From: Aphrocallistes beatrix
Taxonomy: Eukaryota > Porifera > Hexactinellida > Sceptrulophora > Aphrocallistidae
DNA: 64,000 nucleotides
Direction of reading: 5' to 3'
Assembly (NCBI GenBank): GCA_963281255.1
Contig: OY725489.1
Span: 3,720,001-3,784,000 of the forward strand
Part shown: one piece after another, positions 44,066-55,096 of the stretch
Layout of the letters: every line of letters starts with the position of its first letter
Position numbering within the stretch: position 1 is the first letter of the stretch
Translations under genes and position numbers: made by a program
The notes under the pieces: model-generated
Seen by the model: only the letters and a program-made list of their open reading frames with translations
Told to the model about the DNA's origin: nothing
Databases searched by the model: none

Positions 44066-45403
44066 CAGTCTGTCACATAATTATTTTCACTTTTTTAAAT
44101 GAATTTTTGGGTACGACAACACAAGAACAAATTATATATTTTGTTTATCAACAATCCTAATGTATCTGTAATTAATATTTAATTTTATAACCATCACCAT
44201 CAATCAATAACCGGCATCTTTTGTTCATTGAAGACCAAAATGGGGCCAAAAAATTTCCGGTGATACTTTCCCAGATTTCCTCTACTTCCTCCTTTAGGCT
44301 TACAATCGTCTTTGGTCCTCGTTTTACTAACTCTCTCTAAATCCAGGCGAAGAGATTCTCGATTGGATTGACATCTGGACTCTGACTAGGCCAATCCAAT
44401 CTCTTTCCTAGCATTTTTTCGTTGATCCAAGCCTTTGTCGCCTTGGCAGTATGCTTTGGATCATTATCCATCACTAGAAACCATTCATCTTCATGGAAAG
44501 CCCTAGCTTGATCAAGTAAATGGTATTCTAAGATCTTAATAAATAGTGGAGCAGTGAGGATATCAGTAAAAACACACAGTGGGAAGGTGCCAACTGAAGA
44601 GAAGGCCGCCCAAATATGAATTTTTGCAGAATGTTTGAAAGTTGGCTGAATACGAACATTTCCCCTTTTCGTCCACATTCGTACGCGTCCTCTAGAAAGC
44701 CAAATTGATGCCTCATCTGCGAATATTGCGTGTTCCCAATTTGTATGTGGAGGTTCTTCTCTGCCCATTCTATTCGATACAAACGATTCTTTTCAGATAA
44801 CATCGGGACTTGAGTTGGAAAGGGTTTAGAGTAGTCAAGTTGTTTCAAACACCGGGCGACTGTACCACGGGAGACTTCTACAAGGCAGTGAGCTGTCAAG
44901 GTTCGGATTGAAGTGGATGGTTTTACGCTCACAGACTTTACAACATATTTCTTGATTGTTTTGATGAGTTTTGCGGGCCTACCAGCACCAGGTCGATGCT
45001 GAAGGGTCATCTCGGATTTTAGCTTAGAAATAGTGTTGTAGACCGTTCGAACTGTCATCCCTACAATTCCACTAATTTCTTTTACGGAATGTTTTTTGCC
45101 TTCATATAGTAACATTCGTATATGATTTCTCTTTGACATTTGCGACATTACAGCTAAATCAGTAATTGGAACATGAAGAGTTATATCAAAATATGAAAGT
45201 GAATTAAAGATGCACCGTCATCATGACGTCATCATCTATTAAATACGAAAAATAATTTCTAAAACAGTTATTTTATTACAAAATTATTAGTTAGCTTTGG
45301 ATACTAATGAATTAAGTTTAGGTTGAATACTCGTGACTATGTCACGAAATTTAGAACCAGGAATATAAAATACATACTAGTGAAAATAATTATGTGACAG
45401 ACT
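44066..45403 (-). mobile_element. Tc1-like transposon B
   Basis: Inverted ends CAGTCTGTCACATAATTATT and AATAATTATGTGACAGACT, each next to TA. It contains a frameshifted transposase on the minus strand and a TGACGTCA palindrome (45224-45231) about 76 bp before the start codon. It is clearly related to, but distinct from, element A (different end sequence, about half of residues shared by eye). Confidence 0.9.
44337..45148 (-). pseudogene. Tc1-like transposase B (DD35E), frameshift and stop
   Basis: From ATG 45148 the frame gives an HTH (MSQMSKRNHIRMLLYEGKKH ... VRTVYNTISKLKSEM), the GRP motif (RPGAGRPAK), a second HTH (SRGTVARCLKQLDYSKPF) and SEKNRLYRIEWAEKN. It then shifts frame near 44740. 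The core continues from about 44768: first D in FADEASIWLS, second D in VMDNDPKHTAK, E in PDVNPIENLF, with 35 residues between the last two by my count. A stop follows two codons after LFAW at 44337, where family members usually have about 40-50 more residues. Those residues can be found in the next ~150 bp in a damaged form. Inactive as read. Confidence 0.9.
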
Positions 45404-45413
45404 TATAACTACA

Positions 45414-46440
45414 TTAAATGTTCGAAATACTCCCCTTAATTTGTACGCAGAGTTCCAACCTCTCCAGCCACTTGTGGAAGGTCTTTTTGCACTCTTCTTG
45501 AGGGATGGCTTTTAGATACTGGAAAATAACACTTCCAAGCTGGTGGTTCGTCTCAAATTCTCTACCCGAAGTATGTGATTTAAGTTTTTCAAACAGCCAG
45601 AAGTCACAGGGAGAGAGGTCTGGGCTGTATGTAGGATGTTGAAGCTCCACAACCCCATAGACTCTAATGTATCCTTCACAAGCCGAGTTTTGTGAGGTCT
45701 GGCATTATCATGAAGAATACGTACGCTTTTACAACTCGCAAGTGGTCACCTCTCTTTGTAGTGTTGTTCTACTGCAGCAAAGCAGGTGTTGGCATAGAAC
45801 TCGCCTGTTACTCTTTGCCCTTTAGGTAGGCATATTTGTGCCACTGATCCATATGTGCGTCGAAGAATATACTAAACATTACCTTTCTTCCAAACCTATC
45901 GGGGAGTACTTTTTTGGGTGGGGTTTTCGTGTACCATCTTCATTTGTTCCTACCCAGGCACACGTAGCCGATTTTCTTTCAGGTTCTGCATAGTTAATCC
46001 ATGTTTCATCCCCAGCAAAGATCTCGTAGAGACGCCTTGAGTCAGTTCTACTGTATTCTTTTAACAGTTCTTTGGCCATTTCTAGACGGGACAATCGCTG
46101 AGAATCACTGAGTTTATGAGGTATCCAATGTGTTTTCGCATTTGAAGGTCCATCGTCAGAATACTCTCAACACTTCCCATTGATATCCCAGATTCATGAG
46201 CAATATCTTTGATGCTACAATGTGGGGTCCTCTTCTACAATAGCCTGAATAAGGGAGAGATTTTCGACCGTCCAAACTGTAAATTCTGGCCCTGGCCGCC
46301 AGTCATTTTCAACAGACACTCTTCCTTCTCGAAAACGAGCTGCCCACTCACATATCCTCGAATACGAAAGGTAGTCACCTTTCGTATTCGAGGGTATGTG
46401 AGTGACATACAATATCAGGACATACAATAACCAGCTCTTC
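45414..46440 (-). pseudogene. mariner transposase remnant (DD34D type)
   Basis: In minus-strand order: CEWAARFREGRVSVENDWRPGP (N-terminal HTH region) at 46350; RLEMAKELLKEYS and IFAGDETWINYAEPERK with the first catalytic D at about 46015; LHDNARPHKTRLVKDTLE with the second D at about 45700; and HPTYSPDLSPCDFWLFEKLK with the third D, ending KTFHKWLERLELCV near 45430. The DNARPH and YSPDL.P.D motifs are diagnostic of the mariner branch, not Tc1. Several frameshifts and stops kill the gene. It begins 10 bp from Tc1 element B. A perfect inverted repeat 'ctcgaatacgaaaggt' at 46356-46398 lies near its 5' end. Confidence 0.85.
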
Positions 46441-46454
46441 GAAGATTACTTTAA

Positions 46455-46601
46455 GTGCCCAGTTCTAGAATATCAAAATAAATACCGTCCAACAAGTACG
46501 ATTAGATGGTAGACTACTCAATAATCCGATGGAATTGACAATAAAAAATTCCACAATTTTTTTTAATGTTTTGCGATGTTTTTCGAGGGCGGTATCCTTA
46601 A
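46455..46601 (+). mobile_element. TTAA element 3'-end fragment
   Basis: The sequence from 'gtgcccagttctagaatatc' to 'gagggcggtatcc' plus TTAA is nearly identical to the last ~145 bp of the 1929-bp element. The rest of the element is missing. A TTAA also lies directly before it (46451-46454), but this corresponds to a one-base change from internal element sequence (tttagg), so it is probably a simple truncation. Confidence 0.8.
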
Positions 46602-46880
46602 GAGCAAACCCGAGTTTAGTGAGTAACTTGATGTAGATTCTCAATAATTGAGTCTGAGTGTCTTTTGAAGCCATAAATATAGTTAGTATAAAAATGTCGA
46701 GTAATTCAATCGATCGTAACCCCGAGAATAATCGTTATATAGTAATATTATTCTAGGTAGCATTCGAAAGGTAATCATCCAAATATGTATTAATGTGGTA
46801 AACAAATAAATGAAATCAGAATTCTTTCTGCCGCAAGTTAACTCTTGGAACCCATAGGTTTGTACATATATATATATATA

Positions 46881-47433
46881 TCCTTACTATTAAAACTCGA
46901 TTATTGTGTATGTGTATATATATATATATATATATGTAACGAATTGATTGAAGAAACTGCCGGGCGCAGAAGGCTGATTTTTGGCATGTTGGAGTCTTTT
47001 GGCTATGGCTCCAGTAAGTTCTGAGTTCAGAGCAAAATGTCGACTCATCATGGAATTATGACGTCATTGTCACATTTTAAAAAGTTAAGCAACACAGTTA
47101 TTCGGGCATAACTCAGCCATTATAGAAGATAGGCTGAAGGCTGAAATTTTAATAGAATCTGTATACTAACATACCTCACATATGATGCGACTTTCATCAA
47201 AAAATGATGACTCATCACTTTGTTATGACGTCATCATTACGCATCAAAAATTTTTAAATTGACAAATTTGGTGATTTTTCGAGTGATATCGATTAGCACA
47301 GTAGAACAGACATATTTAGAGATGTTATCTCCCTTATAATTAACCAATTTGACTCCAGGCGACCGAAGGGAGCCTCCGGCGGACACGAAGTGTCCGCCAG
47401 CCGCGCAGCGCAAGCAAGCGCGAAGCGCGCTTG
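46881..47433 (+). mobile_element. Helitron family-1, full length 553 bp
   Basis: It starts TCCTTACTATTAAAACTCGA after an A and ends GCGCGAAGCGCGCTTG before a T within (TA)n. It has two CRE-type palindromes (47059-47066 and 47226-47233) and TGACTCA at 47208-47214. The 3' end can form the hairpin gcgcgaagcgcgc. It has no ORF. It is a good reference copy for the family. Confidence 0.9.
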
Positions 47434-47649
47434 TATATATAAACTCGTTTTCTTTCTTGTCAACCTCCTCAATTATTTATAAATCTTCTTAGCTGACTGT
47501 TTATTTGTACCCAACTACTTTTTTTCCTCAGTTGTGATTGTTAGCTCATTAATTTCTAATGGGTCAAGAATTTGAGTTGAGGACATTGGAGGATAAGGAA
47601 TGCCAACTAAATTCATTGATGTTCGATAGATCTAGGAATGATATAGGTT

Positions 47650-47935
47650 TTAGAGGGCTTTTAGTTTTTGTGCAGCAATAAGAAAAAGAATGAAATCACA
47701 AAATGCTACGTAATGATGATGATTTAGTATATTATTAAAATTGTATGAGGAGGTGCACATCTACGTAAATGTCCGCAGCTTTACAAAACATTCAAGACGA
47801 TATCTTTTAAATCCAGGATTGTGCCCACTTACGGCCGGCAGTCCGGACACTAGCACTCACTTTAGCACTGTGCTACCATGTTATTATATTGGATCATAGA
47901 TCTAGTATAATAATATTGGGAGCACACTAAAAATG
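47650..47935 (+). mobile_element. hairpin-family repeat, 3' part only
   Basis: It matches 42900-43150 ('aaatcacaaaatgctacgta', 'acgatatcttttaaa', 'cttacggccgg', 'ttggatcatagatc') and ends 'gggagcacactaaaa'. The hairpin and tandem units are absent. Confidence 0.75.
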
Positions 47936-47942
47936 TCAATAA

Positions 47943-48041
47943 CAGCAGTTTGCTTCCGATACCTTGTGCAATTCAGCTAAAACGGTCTGCAAAGGCGACT
48001 TTTTAGTTGAACTGCACAAGTATGTCGAAGGGAAACTGCTG
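47943..48041. ncRNA. candidate pre-miRNA-like hairpin, 99 nt
   Basis: The 5' arm cagcagtttgcttccgatac + cttgtgcaattcagctaaaa pairs along about 40 bases with the 3' arm ttttagttgaactgcacaag + tatgtcgaagggaaactgct, around an 18-base loop. There are a few mismatches and small bulges. Length, a single terminal loop and imperfect pairing resemble animal miRNA precursors. No mature miRNA that I know matches. It could also be a small foldback MITE, since it lies between repeats, but no target duplication is visible. Confidence 0.4.
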
Positions 48042-49115
48042 TAATTTTACTTTTTTCTGTATAGGGAGGGATATATTATCGAAAATAATGATCATTTTGT
48101 TCGAATGAAAATTGTCTCTTTCCCTTTTCACTATCCAGTTTTTAAATTCTATTCAAATTCTAGCACTAAGATGTGAAAATTGCAAATTTTCTGATCATTT
48201 TAAGTATTCTGATTATCCATAATAACACGAAACAACGATTTTTATTTAGTTGTTGGAAGTTTAGTTCTAGCACTCTATATTAACAAGTTATTCAAATTTA
48301 AGCATTTTCAAATATTATCGTATATATGCATATGAATAATCGTATTTTAAACCCAAATATATAGAAATATTATATTAATCGTAGACCAATCGACAATTGA
48401 AAAACATGTGAAAATATGTTGATGTACATCACCCATTAACACATAAAATATCCACAAAATGAATTTCTAGATGTGAAAATCGCATTAATAGAAATACCCT
48501 ATACGTATTAGCTGTTAAGAACTCGTTTCTACCTTAAACTGCGAAATTTCATATATTTTTGAAGGTGTGAAAATTTTATATAAATTTACATATTCCAAAA
48601 ACATGAAACATTCACAATATGAATTTCTAGGTGCAAAAGTCGCATTCTACATCACGAAATACCCTATTTAGCTGGTGAGAACTCGTTTCTAACTTAAATT
48701 GCGAAATTTCCTATATTTTTTTGAAGGTGTGAAAAATTTATATATATGTATATGAGCCAATAACATGAAATATTCACAATATTAATTTCTAGGTATAAAA
48801 TCGGATTTAGTTGATTACTCCTTTGAAGCTGTTGAGATCTCAATTATTTCTTACCATTGAGATTATTGGTAAAGGTGTGAAAATATGAATATTAGGGTGA
48901 TCCGAATTTATTTTCTTTCTCGTAATCGTTATTCTCTCATCGCTAGAAAGTTGTTACGATATATGTTGAATATATTCCATACAAAAAAACCTGTTAATTT
49001 GTACCGCTATAGGTCCCGAAATTTTATCAAAGGCCCTGCTGTCCGAATGCTATAGGACGATTTCCCCCTCTCTCCTAACTGTTTCAGATGACATCGTATA
49101 AACTTTTAATAATGA

Positions 49116-49650
49116 CAAACGCGCTTCGCTTGCTTGCGCTGCGCGGCTGCGAACATTTCGTTTCCGCATGAGTCACCCTTCGGGCGTCTCTTAACAGTAT
49201 ACTGATTTAGTCTACCTATTATTCAAACTGAGTTTCAGATTGTTAAGTACAATGCTATACAATAATAATTAACATTTGTGCCTTTTATACGAAAAGTTAA
49301 TCCGATTTATAAAATTGAGAAAAGACAGATACTGATTGGTTGTCATAAACCAACCATTTTCACTCTCATGAGTATGCATTGCAAATGTTATCTGTTATTC
49401 ACATTTCTAGTATTGTGATTGGTCGCGTCATATGTATTGGTATAATCCTGTCATTTTATTGGACGACACAGTTTATCTCCTTTTTGTGTGAAGGTGTCAA
49501 CATATAGCTTAGAGATTCTAACTTGTTCCTAGATATATGTACCATTATGTACCTACGTGCCAAATTTCAAGTTTCTAGCTCTTGCCAGTTCCTCAATCAA
49601 TTCGGACATACAAACAAACAAACAAAATCATTGCACTTTAATACATAAGA
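49116..49650 (-). mobile_element. Helitron family-2, 535 bp, in the left arm of family 3
   Basis: On the minus strand it begins TCTTATGTATTAAAGTGCAA and ends with the GC-rich block and GCGCGTTTG. The flanks read atga|...|tattc. The uninterrupted right arm of the host element (reverse of 53236-53250) reads straight through 'tgatattcttgttcag', which shows insertion between A and T without duplication. It has (gttt)n near the 5' end, as in the 62-kb copy. Confidence 0.8.
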
Positions 49651-49915
49651 TATTCTTGTTCAGTAGCAATTTCCCAGAGTTTTGATGGGTCAATCGACAA
49701 TATTCGGGAAATTTTTTTCCTAGAAACACAATCGTACCATTGGAATGTGTCAACATTCCAGTCTCAAAACACGTTTCTACCATACCAAGTGACCCCTACT
49801 CTTGCTATGCTCGTTATTTTAACATCAACTATTCACATATTGACTCTCTAACAGATCATTTCGACTAAATTCATAGGAGAGTAACCGAAATAATTTAATT
49901 ATGATATCCCATTTA

Positions 49916-51699
49916 TGGTTGGTGTTTCCCATACGAAACTTGTTTTTTATTAAAAATGTGCCCAAATTGCTTTTTTATCATTTTTAGATCCTTATAGGGG
50001 TTCTAAACAATAATCCCGATTTTTATAACTCCAGGCCAAATATTTCGCCACTTTGAGCCACTTGTATCACCTGGTGTCGCTCTAAAAACGACGCATTTTA
50101 AATGCGAAATGTCCCACAGCTATAACTTCTTTTAACAATGCCAGATCATTTTTTTAATGCTGAAATCATTCTCAGCACTAGATTTCCAGCAATTTGATAT
50201 ATATATTGACCATATTTAGGAACATTTTTGTTTGATCGTGCCTAGCAACGGCCAGGAATTTTTTAAAATTCCTGACCGTTGCGAGGAAAAGGCAAACAAA
50301 AATATTTCCAAATATGGTCAATATACATATTAAATTGCTGGAAATTTAGTGTTGAGTACGAATTCAGCATTAAAATAACGACCTGGAATAGTCAAATAAA
50401 GGTATTGGTATGGGATTTCGGCGGAAACCATCGGACATGGTCATTTTTGGGCCCCCAGTGATAACTGTCAACTTTTTCACACTTTTGAAGGTGTCATGAT
50501 TTGAAAATATTTGATATGTCATATTTTGAAGTTAAGTACTACTATAAGTTGTTGATTTAGGATGTTTTGATGTTATTTATTATCAGAATACAGTAAAAAC
50601 TAATGGAAATCAAGCCTTTCCGAAGAAAATTGCTTTGTAGCCTGTTTTTTGCACTCAAAACAATCAATTTTACAAAGGAATAATCTCTAGTTACAAAGGT
50701 CGTTGAGTTAAAAACTCGACGGTTTTAGAAAGATCGTCACGTAGAACAAAATGATAGAGACAGATCTTTGATATTCTACATTAGAAAAAAGTTAAAATAT
50801 TTTTCCTATCGAAAATCTGCCTCTAAATTTTGTATAAACGAAATTTAGAGGCAGATTTTCGTAAGGAAAAATATTTTAACTTTTTTCTAATGTATTTAAC
50901 TCCACGACCCTTGTAACTAGAGATTCCTCCTTTGTAAAATTGATTTTTTTAAGTGCTAAAAACAGGCTACAAAGCAATTTTCTTCGGAGAGGCTTGATTT
51001 CCATTAGTATTTACTGTATTCTGATAATAAATAACATCAAAACATCCTAAATCAACAACTTGTAGTAGTACTTAACTTCAAAATATGACATATCAAATAT
51101 TTTCACATCATGACACCTTCAAAACTGTGAAAAAGTTGACAGTTATCACTGGGGGCCCAAAAATGACCATGTCCGATAGTTTCCGCCGAAATCCTATACC
51201 TATAACTTTATTTGACTATGTCAGGTCGTTATTTTAATACTGAATTCGTACTCAGCACTAAATTTCCAGCAATTTGATATATATATTTACCATATCTGGA
51301 AATATTTTTGTTTGCCTTTTCATAGCAACGGTCAGGAATGTTAAAAAATTCCTGGCCGTTGCTAGGCCCGGTCAAACAAAAATGTTTCCAAATATGGTCA
51401 ATATATGTACGTATATATCAAATTAATGGAAATCTAGTGCTGAGCATGAATTCAGCATTAAAAAGATGATCTGGCACTGTTAAAAGAAGTTATAGCTGTG
51501 GGACATTTCGCATTTAAAATGTGTCGTTTTTAGAGCGATACCAGGTGATACAAGTGGCTCAAAGTGGCGAAATATTGGTACTGGAGTTATAAAAATCGGG
51601 ATTATGGTTTAGAACCCCTATAAGTATCTAAAAATGATGAAAAAGCAATTTGGGCACATTTTTAATAAAAAACAAGTTTCGCATGGGAAACACCAACCT
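49916..51699. mobile_element. 1784-bp palindromic element, TA target site
   Basis: The ends (T)GGTTGGTGTTTCCCAT and ATGGGAAACACCAACC(T) lie between TA dinucleotides (49914-49915, 51700-51701). Arms of nearly 900 bp meet near 50835 around 'gtataaac', flanked by 'aaatctgcctctaaat' and its complement. Each arm has its own nested inverted word pair 'cctagcaacggccaggaatt' / 'aattcctgaccgttgcgagg'. It has no ORF of significance. It belongs to the same family as 6857-8060. Confidence 0.85.
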
Positions 51700-51749
51700 T
51701 AATTAATAAAACCTTACGCATTGAGTAGTACATAATTCTATAAAAATAT

Positions 51750-53025
51750 TTATTTGAAATATTCTTCTTTTGAAAAAAACGATTTGTACTTCTCTCTGTT
51801 CTTCAGTATGTTCAGGATTACCCCGTGCCTCTCCACATGACCATATACTGTCTCTACAGCATGTGTTACAATTTTGACAGTTCTTTTGACGGCTTGCGTG
51901 TGACATGGGTACGGAGGAATATTAAGGGGATTCTCTGATGCAGATAGTAATTGCTCATTAGAGTAAAAATTTAGAATTGGTGGTGACTGAATTGCCAAAC
52001 CGATATAATATAAATAGAGCTGGTCTGAGCTTAGCTGAGAGATTTTATCAAGTGGAATTTCCATGATATTCCCTTGAATTGGGTGATAATTTACTACCGG
52101 AAGCGATCTAAAATAGCTCTTTTCCAATATTCCCTGAAAATAAAGTGGGTCCGCTATCAAACATCAAACATACAAACCCTTTATTTTGAAGGGCATTTAG
52201 TTGCTCACGTTGGCTCTCGATTGTTTTCTCTCCCTTACTACTTTCGAATAAGTGAAAGCATTATTCAGTGTGAGTAGATCCAAATCTTTTAACGCTGCAT
52301 TAACAATGGCACTACTTCTCTGTTACTAGTTTGGAATCGGTCAGCTGTTTCTGATAGTATTGGGTAAGTAAACAATTTTGTTGATTATTGACCGGCTGGA
52401 TAAAGGAAAAGCTAGAATCTGAATTGTCGCTATCTGTAAAATAAGTATCAGTTCCACCGTCTTCTAACTGATCGCATTCCCCTTCTAGATCGCAATTCAG
52501 TCTTTTAAAAGATTTTCCATTGGGATGATTTTCACTTATTTCGTTTCTGCAGACGGTTAGTTAGAAGCATATCTACACCACCAATGATCTGTGATCGCTC
52601 CGTCCTTTAAAATTTCACGATTTATACTAAATTCATTACATTTACATGTTGCAACATCAAATAGCTGCAGGTCAAAGCTGTTAACATCTTCAATAAAGCT
52701 TTCAGTATTTCTGTTTTCTACTTTGACTTTGAAAAGGTTCTGGGCCTTAGTAATATATCTCTGTATTTTATTTGCCAAACTGCTTTGAGATATTAGCAGA
52801 ATCCCACACTGATTTAACATCAGCGGCAAAATATGAAGCTACCGAATGCTGTTTAATATTTCCGGGTAAAGAACGTTTATAAAAATAATAGCAGTTGATC
52901 ACTTTACGAATTGTAGGGAGCTGTCTTAGAGGAAGAGGTGCTGGGAAGCCAAAGAACGATTCACTGCGACTATGTGTTACTGTTTTAGAAGACATTTCCG
53001 AAGAATTAGTATCCAATTTTAACAA
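51750..53025 (-). pseudogene. uncharacterised TE-like protein, N- and C-terminal pieces
   Basis: The N-terminal piece (53025-52557) reads FFGFPAPLPLRQLPTIRKVI, a VWDSANIS helix and a cysteine motif in FDVATCKCNEFS. After about 350 bp of acidic, broken sequence, the C-terminal piece (52160-51750) reads DPLYFQGILEKSYFRSLPVV and ends with YPCHTQAVKRTVKIVTHAVE ... VERHGVILNILKNREKYKSF. From memory these two halves belong to a widespread but unnamed invertebrate protein family whose members share 'LPT.R.V...', 'LFDIA.CKC' and 'PCHTQAVER..KLVT.A'. The middle of the family (several hundred residues) is deleted here. Position between long inverted arms supports a transposase or other TE protein (inference). 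No catalytic motif can be assigned. Confidence 0.5.
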
Positions 53026-53657
53026 AATTATTAATAAATGACCTTTGTCAATATATGACTATATGAATACAAAATAACGAGCGGAGCAAAAGTAGGGGTC
53101 ACTTGGTATGGTAGAAACGTGTTTTGAGCATGGAATGTTGACACATTCTAATGGTACGAATGTGTTGCTAGGGAAAAAAATTCCCAAATATTGTCGAGTG
53201 ACCAATCAATACTCGGGGAAATTCCTGCTGAACAAGAATATCAGGATTAAAAATTAATACGATGTCATCTGAAAAAGTTAGGAGAGGGAGGAAAATCGTC
53301 CGATGGCATTCGGACAGCAGGGCCTTTGATAAAATTTCAGGACCTATAGCGGTACAAATTAACAGGGTTTTTGTATGGAATATATTCAACATATATTGCA
53401 ACAACTTTCTAGGGGTGAGAGAATGACAATTTCGAGAAAAATAAATTCGGATCACCATAATGAATATATTGGTGTAAAAAACGGAAATGATTAAAATTCG
53501 AGAAAAAAGATCCCTTATGCACAATGGGTTCTACAAACCAAATTTGGTAACAATCGGACTTCGGACTGTTAGATTTCGCAGGGTCGAGCGTACGGACGGA
53601 CGTAGAACGCCGTCCATGCCATAAGACATCTCCCTATAGGAGCTACACTAATAAAAT

Positions 53658-55096
53658 AAAAAAAGCCCCTCACAGACGGGCAGGGAATGTTCCGCAATTC
53701 CTGGGATTGCATAACATGAATGTATTGTCTCATTAACCCAATACTCAGTGAGCGGCTCTTTTTACAATCAAAAGTATGTAGGATGAAAATTGAGATTTTC
53801 ATTTTTTGCTATGTCATCATTATGACGTCATCATAATTAACTAGCCTATTTGTCAAGTCATCCATACTGAGCACTTTATAGAACATAGTATGTTTATTTC
53901 TATCTCAAATCCTATTATCTTTATTGACCATTTATCACTATTGCTATGTCATCATGATGTCGTCAGCACAATTAATTAACATAATTTTATAGAGTCATCT
54001 ATTCTGAACACTTTGTACAATATATATTCACTTCTATATTTTATCATTTTATCTCTATTAACCATTCATCATTATTGCTGTGTCATCATGATGATGTAAA
54101 TGTTGAACATTTATTGAACATTTTTTTATCTCAAACTCATAAAATTTGAGCTCCAATAGGCATTTACCATTAAAATTAAGCGATGATAACGCGACAAAAT
54201 TTTCAACCGCAAATTGCTCAAGTGGTCCTGTGTCTGATGAATCTAGAAATCTCAAGTTTCTAGCTCTTCTAGTTTTAGTGCAATAAGCAAAATAATGAAA
54301 TCACAAAATGCAACGTAATGATGATGATTTAGCATATATTGAAAATCGTATATTGAGCTGCACATCTAGATATATGTTCACATCTTCACAAAAATTTCAG
54401 GACGATATCTTTTAAACTCTAGTCTGTGCACCACTTACGGCCGACCGGACACCAGCACTCATTTTAGTACTGTGCTACTATATTATTATTTTGGATCATA
54501 GATCCAATATCCTTACTATTAAAACTCGATTAATGTATATTTATTTATATATTTATATATATATATATCTCAGTAAAGAATTGATTGAAGAAACTGCCGG
54601 TCATAGAAAGCTGATTTTTGGCATGTGGGAGTCCTTTGGCTATGGCTCCAGTAAGTTCTGAGCTCAGAGCAAAATGTTGACTCATCATGGAATTATGACG
54701 TCATTGTAACATTTTTTAAAAGTTAAGCAACACAGTTATTCGGGCATAACTCAGCCATTATAAGAGATAGAAGGCTGAAATTTTACTAGATTATGTATAC
54801 TTACATACCTCACATATGTTGCAACTATCATAAAAAAATGATGACTCATCACTTTGTTATGACGTCATCATTACTCATCAAAATTTTAAAAATTGACAAA
54901 TTTGGTAATTTTTCGGGTGATATCGATTTTCAAACTAAGATGGACATATTTAGAGATGCTATCTCCCTTAGAATTAACCAATGTCACCTTCAGGCGACCG
55001 AAGGGAGCCTCCGGCGGACACGAAGTGTCCGTCAGCCGCGCAGCGCAAGCAAGCGAAGCGCGCTTGTACTAATAATATAGGAAGCACACTAAAACT
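53658..55096 (+). mobile_element. hairpin-family repeat, copy 2, split by a Helitron
   Basis: It begins with the hairpin (53660-53764, outer 3' arm partly deleted), continues with the ~120-bp tandem units and the unique region, and reaches 'ggatcatagatccaata' at 54509. The family-1 Helitron 54510-55066 interrupts there. The last bases 'tactaataatataggaagca' follow. Copy 1 reads 'ccaatataataacataggaa' at the same place. Confidence 0.75.
54510..55066 (+). mobile_element. Helitron family-1, full length 557 bp
   Basis: TCCTTACTATTAAAACTCGA ... GCGAAGCGCGCTTG, inserted between A (54509) and T (55067). The uninterrupted sequence at 43120-43145 confirms the insertion point and the lack of a target duplication. 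It has TGACGTCA at 54696-54703 and 54860-54867 and TGACTCA at 54842-54848. A frame at 54793-55080 is not coding: it runs through the GC-rich end and out of the element. Confidence 0.9.

Larger units (their letters stand above)
48100..53640. mobile_element. family-3 long-inverted-repeat element, split twice
   Basis: Left arm 48890-49115 plus 49651-49860 and right arm 53030-53475 are inverted copies: 'gatgacatcgta', 'tattcttgttcag', 'accataccaagtgacccct' and 'ctcgttattt' all have complements on the right. The left side carries ~125-bp tandem units (48100-48890). The right end is the 'cggacggacgtagaacgccg' block also seen at 37690. Inside are minus-strand pieces of an uncharacterised protein. 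A Helitron (49116-49650) splits the left arm and a palindromic element (49916-51699) splits the centre. Without them the element is about 3.2 kb. Confidence 0.6.

Noticed and set aside
46451..46601. A 143-bp miniature TTAA element flanked by TTAA on both sides
   Set aside because: The left TTAA differs by one base from internal element sequence and the GGATACCGCC end is missing, so it is a truncated fragment.
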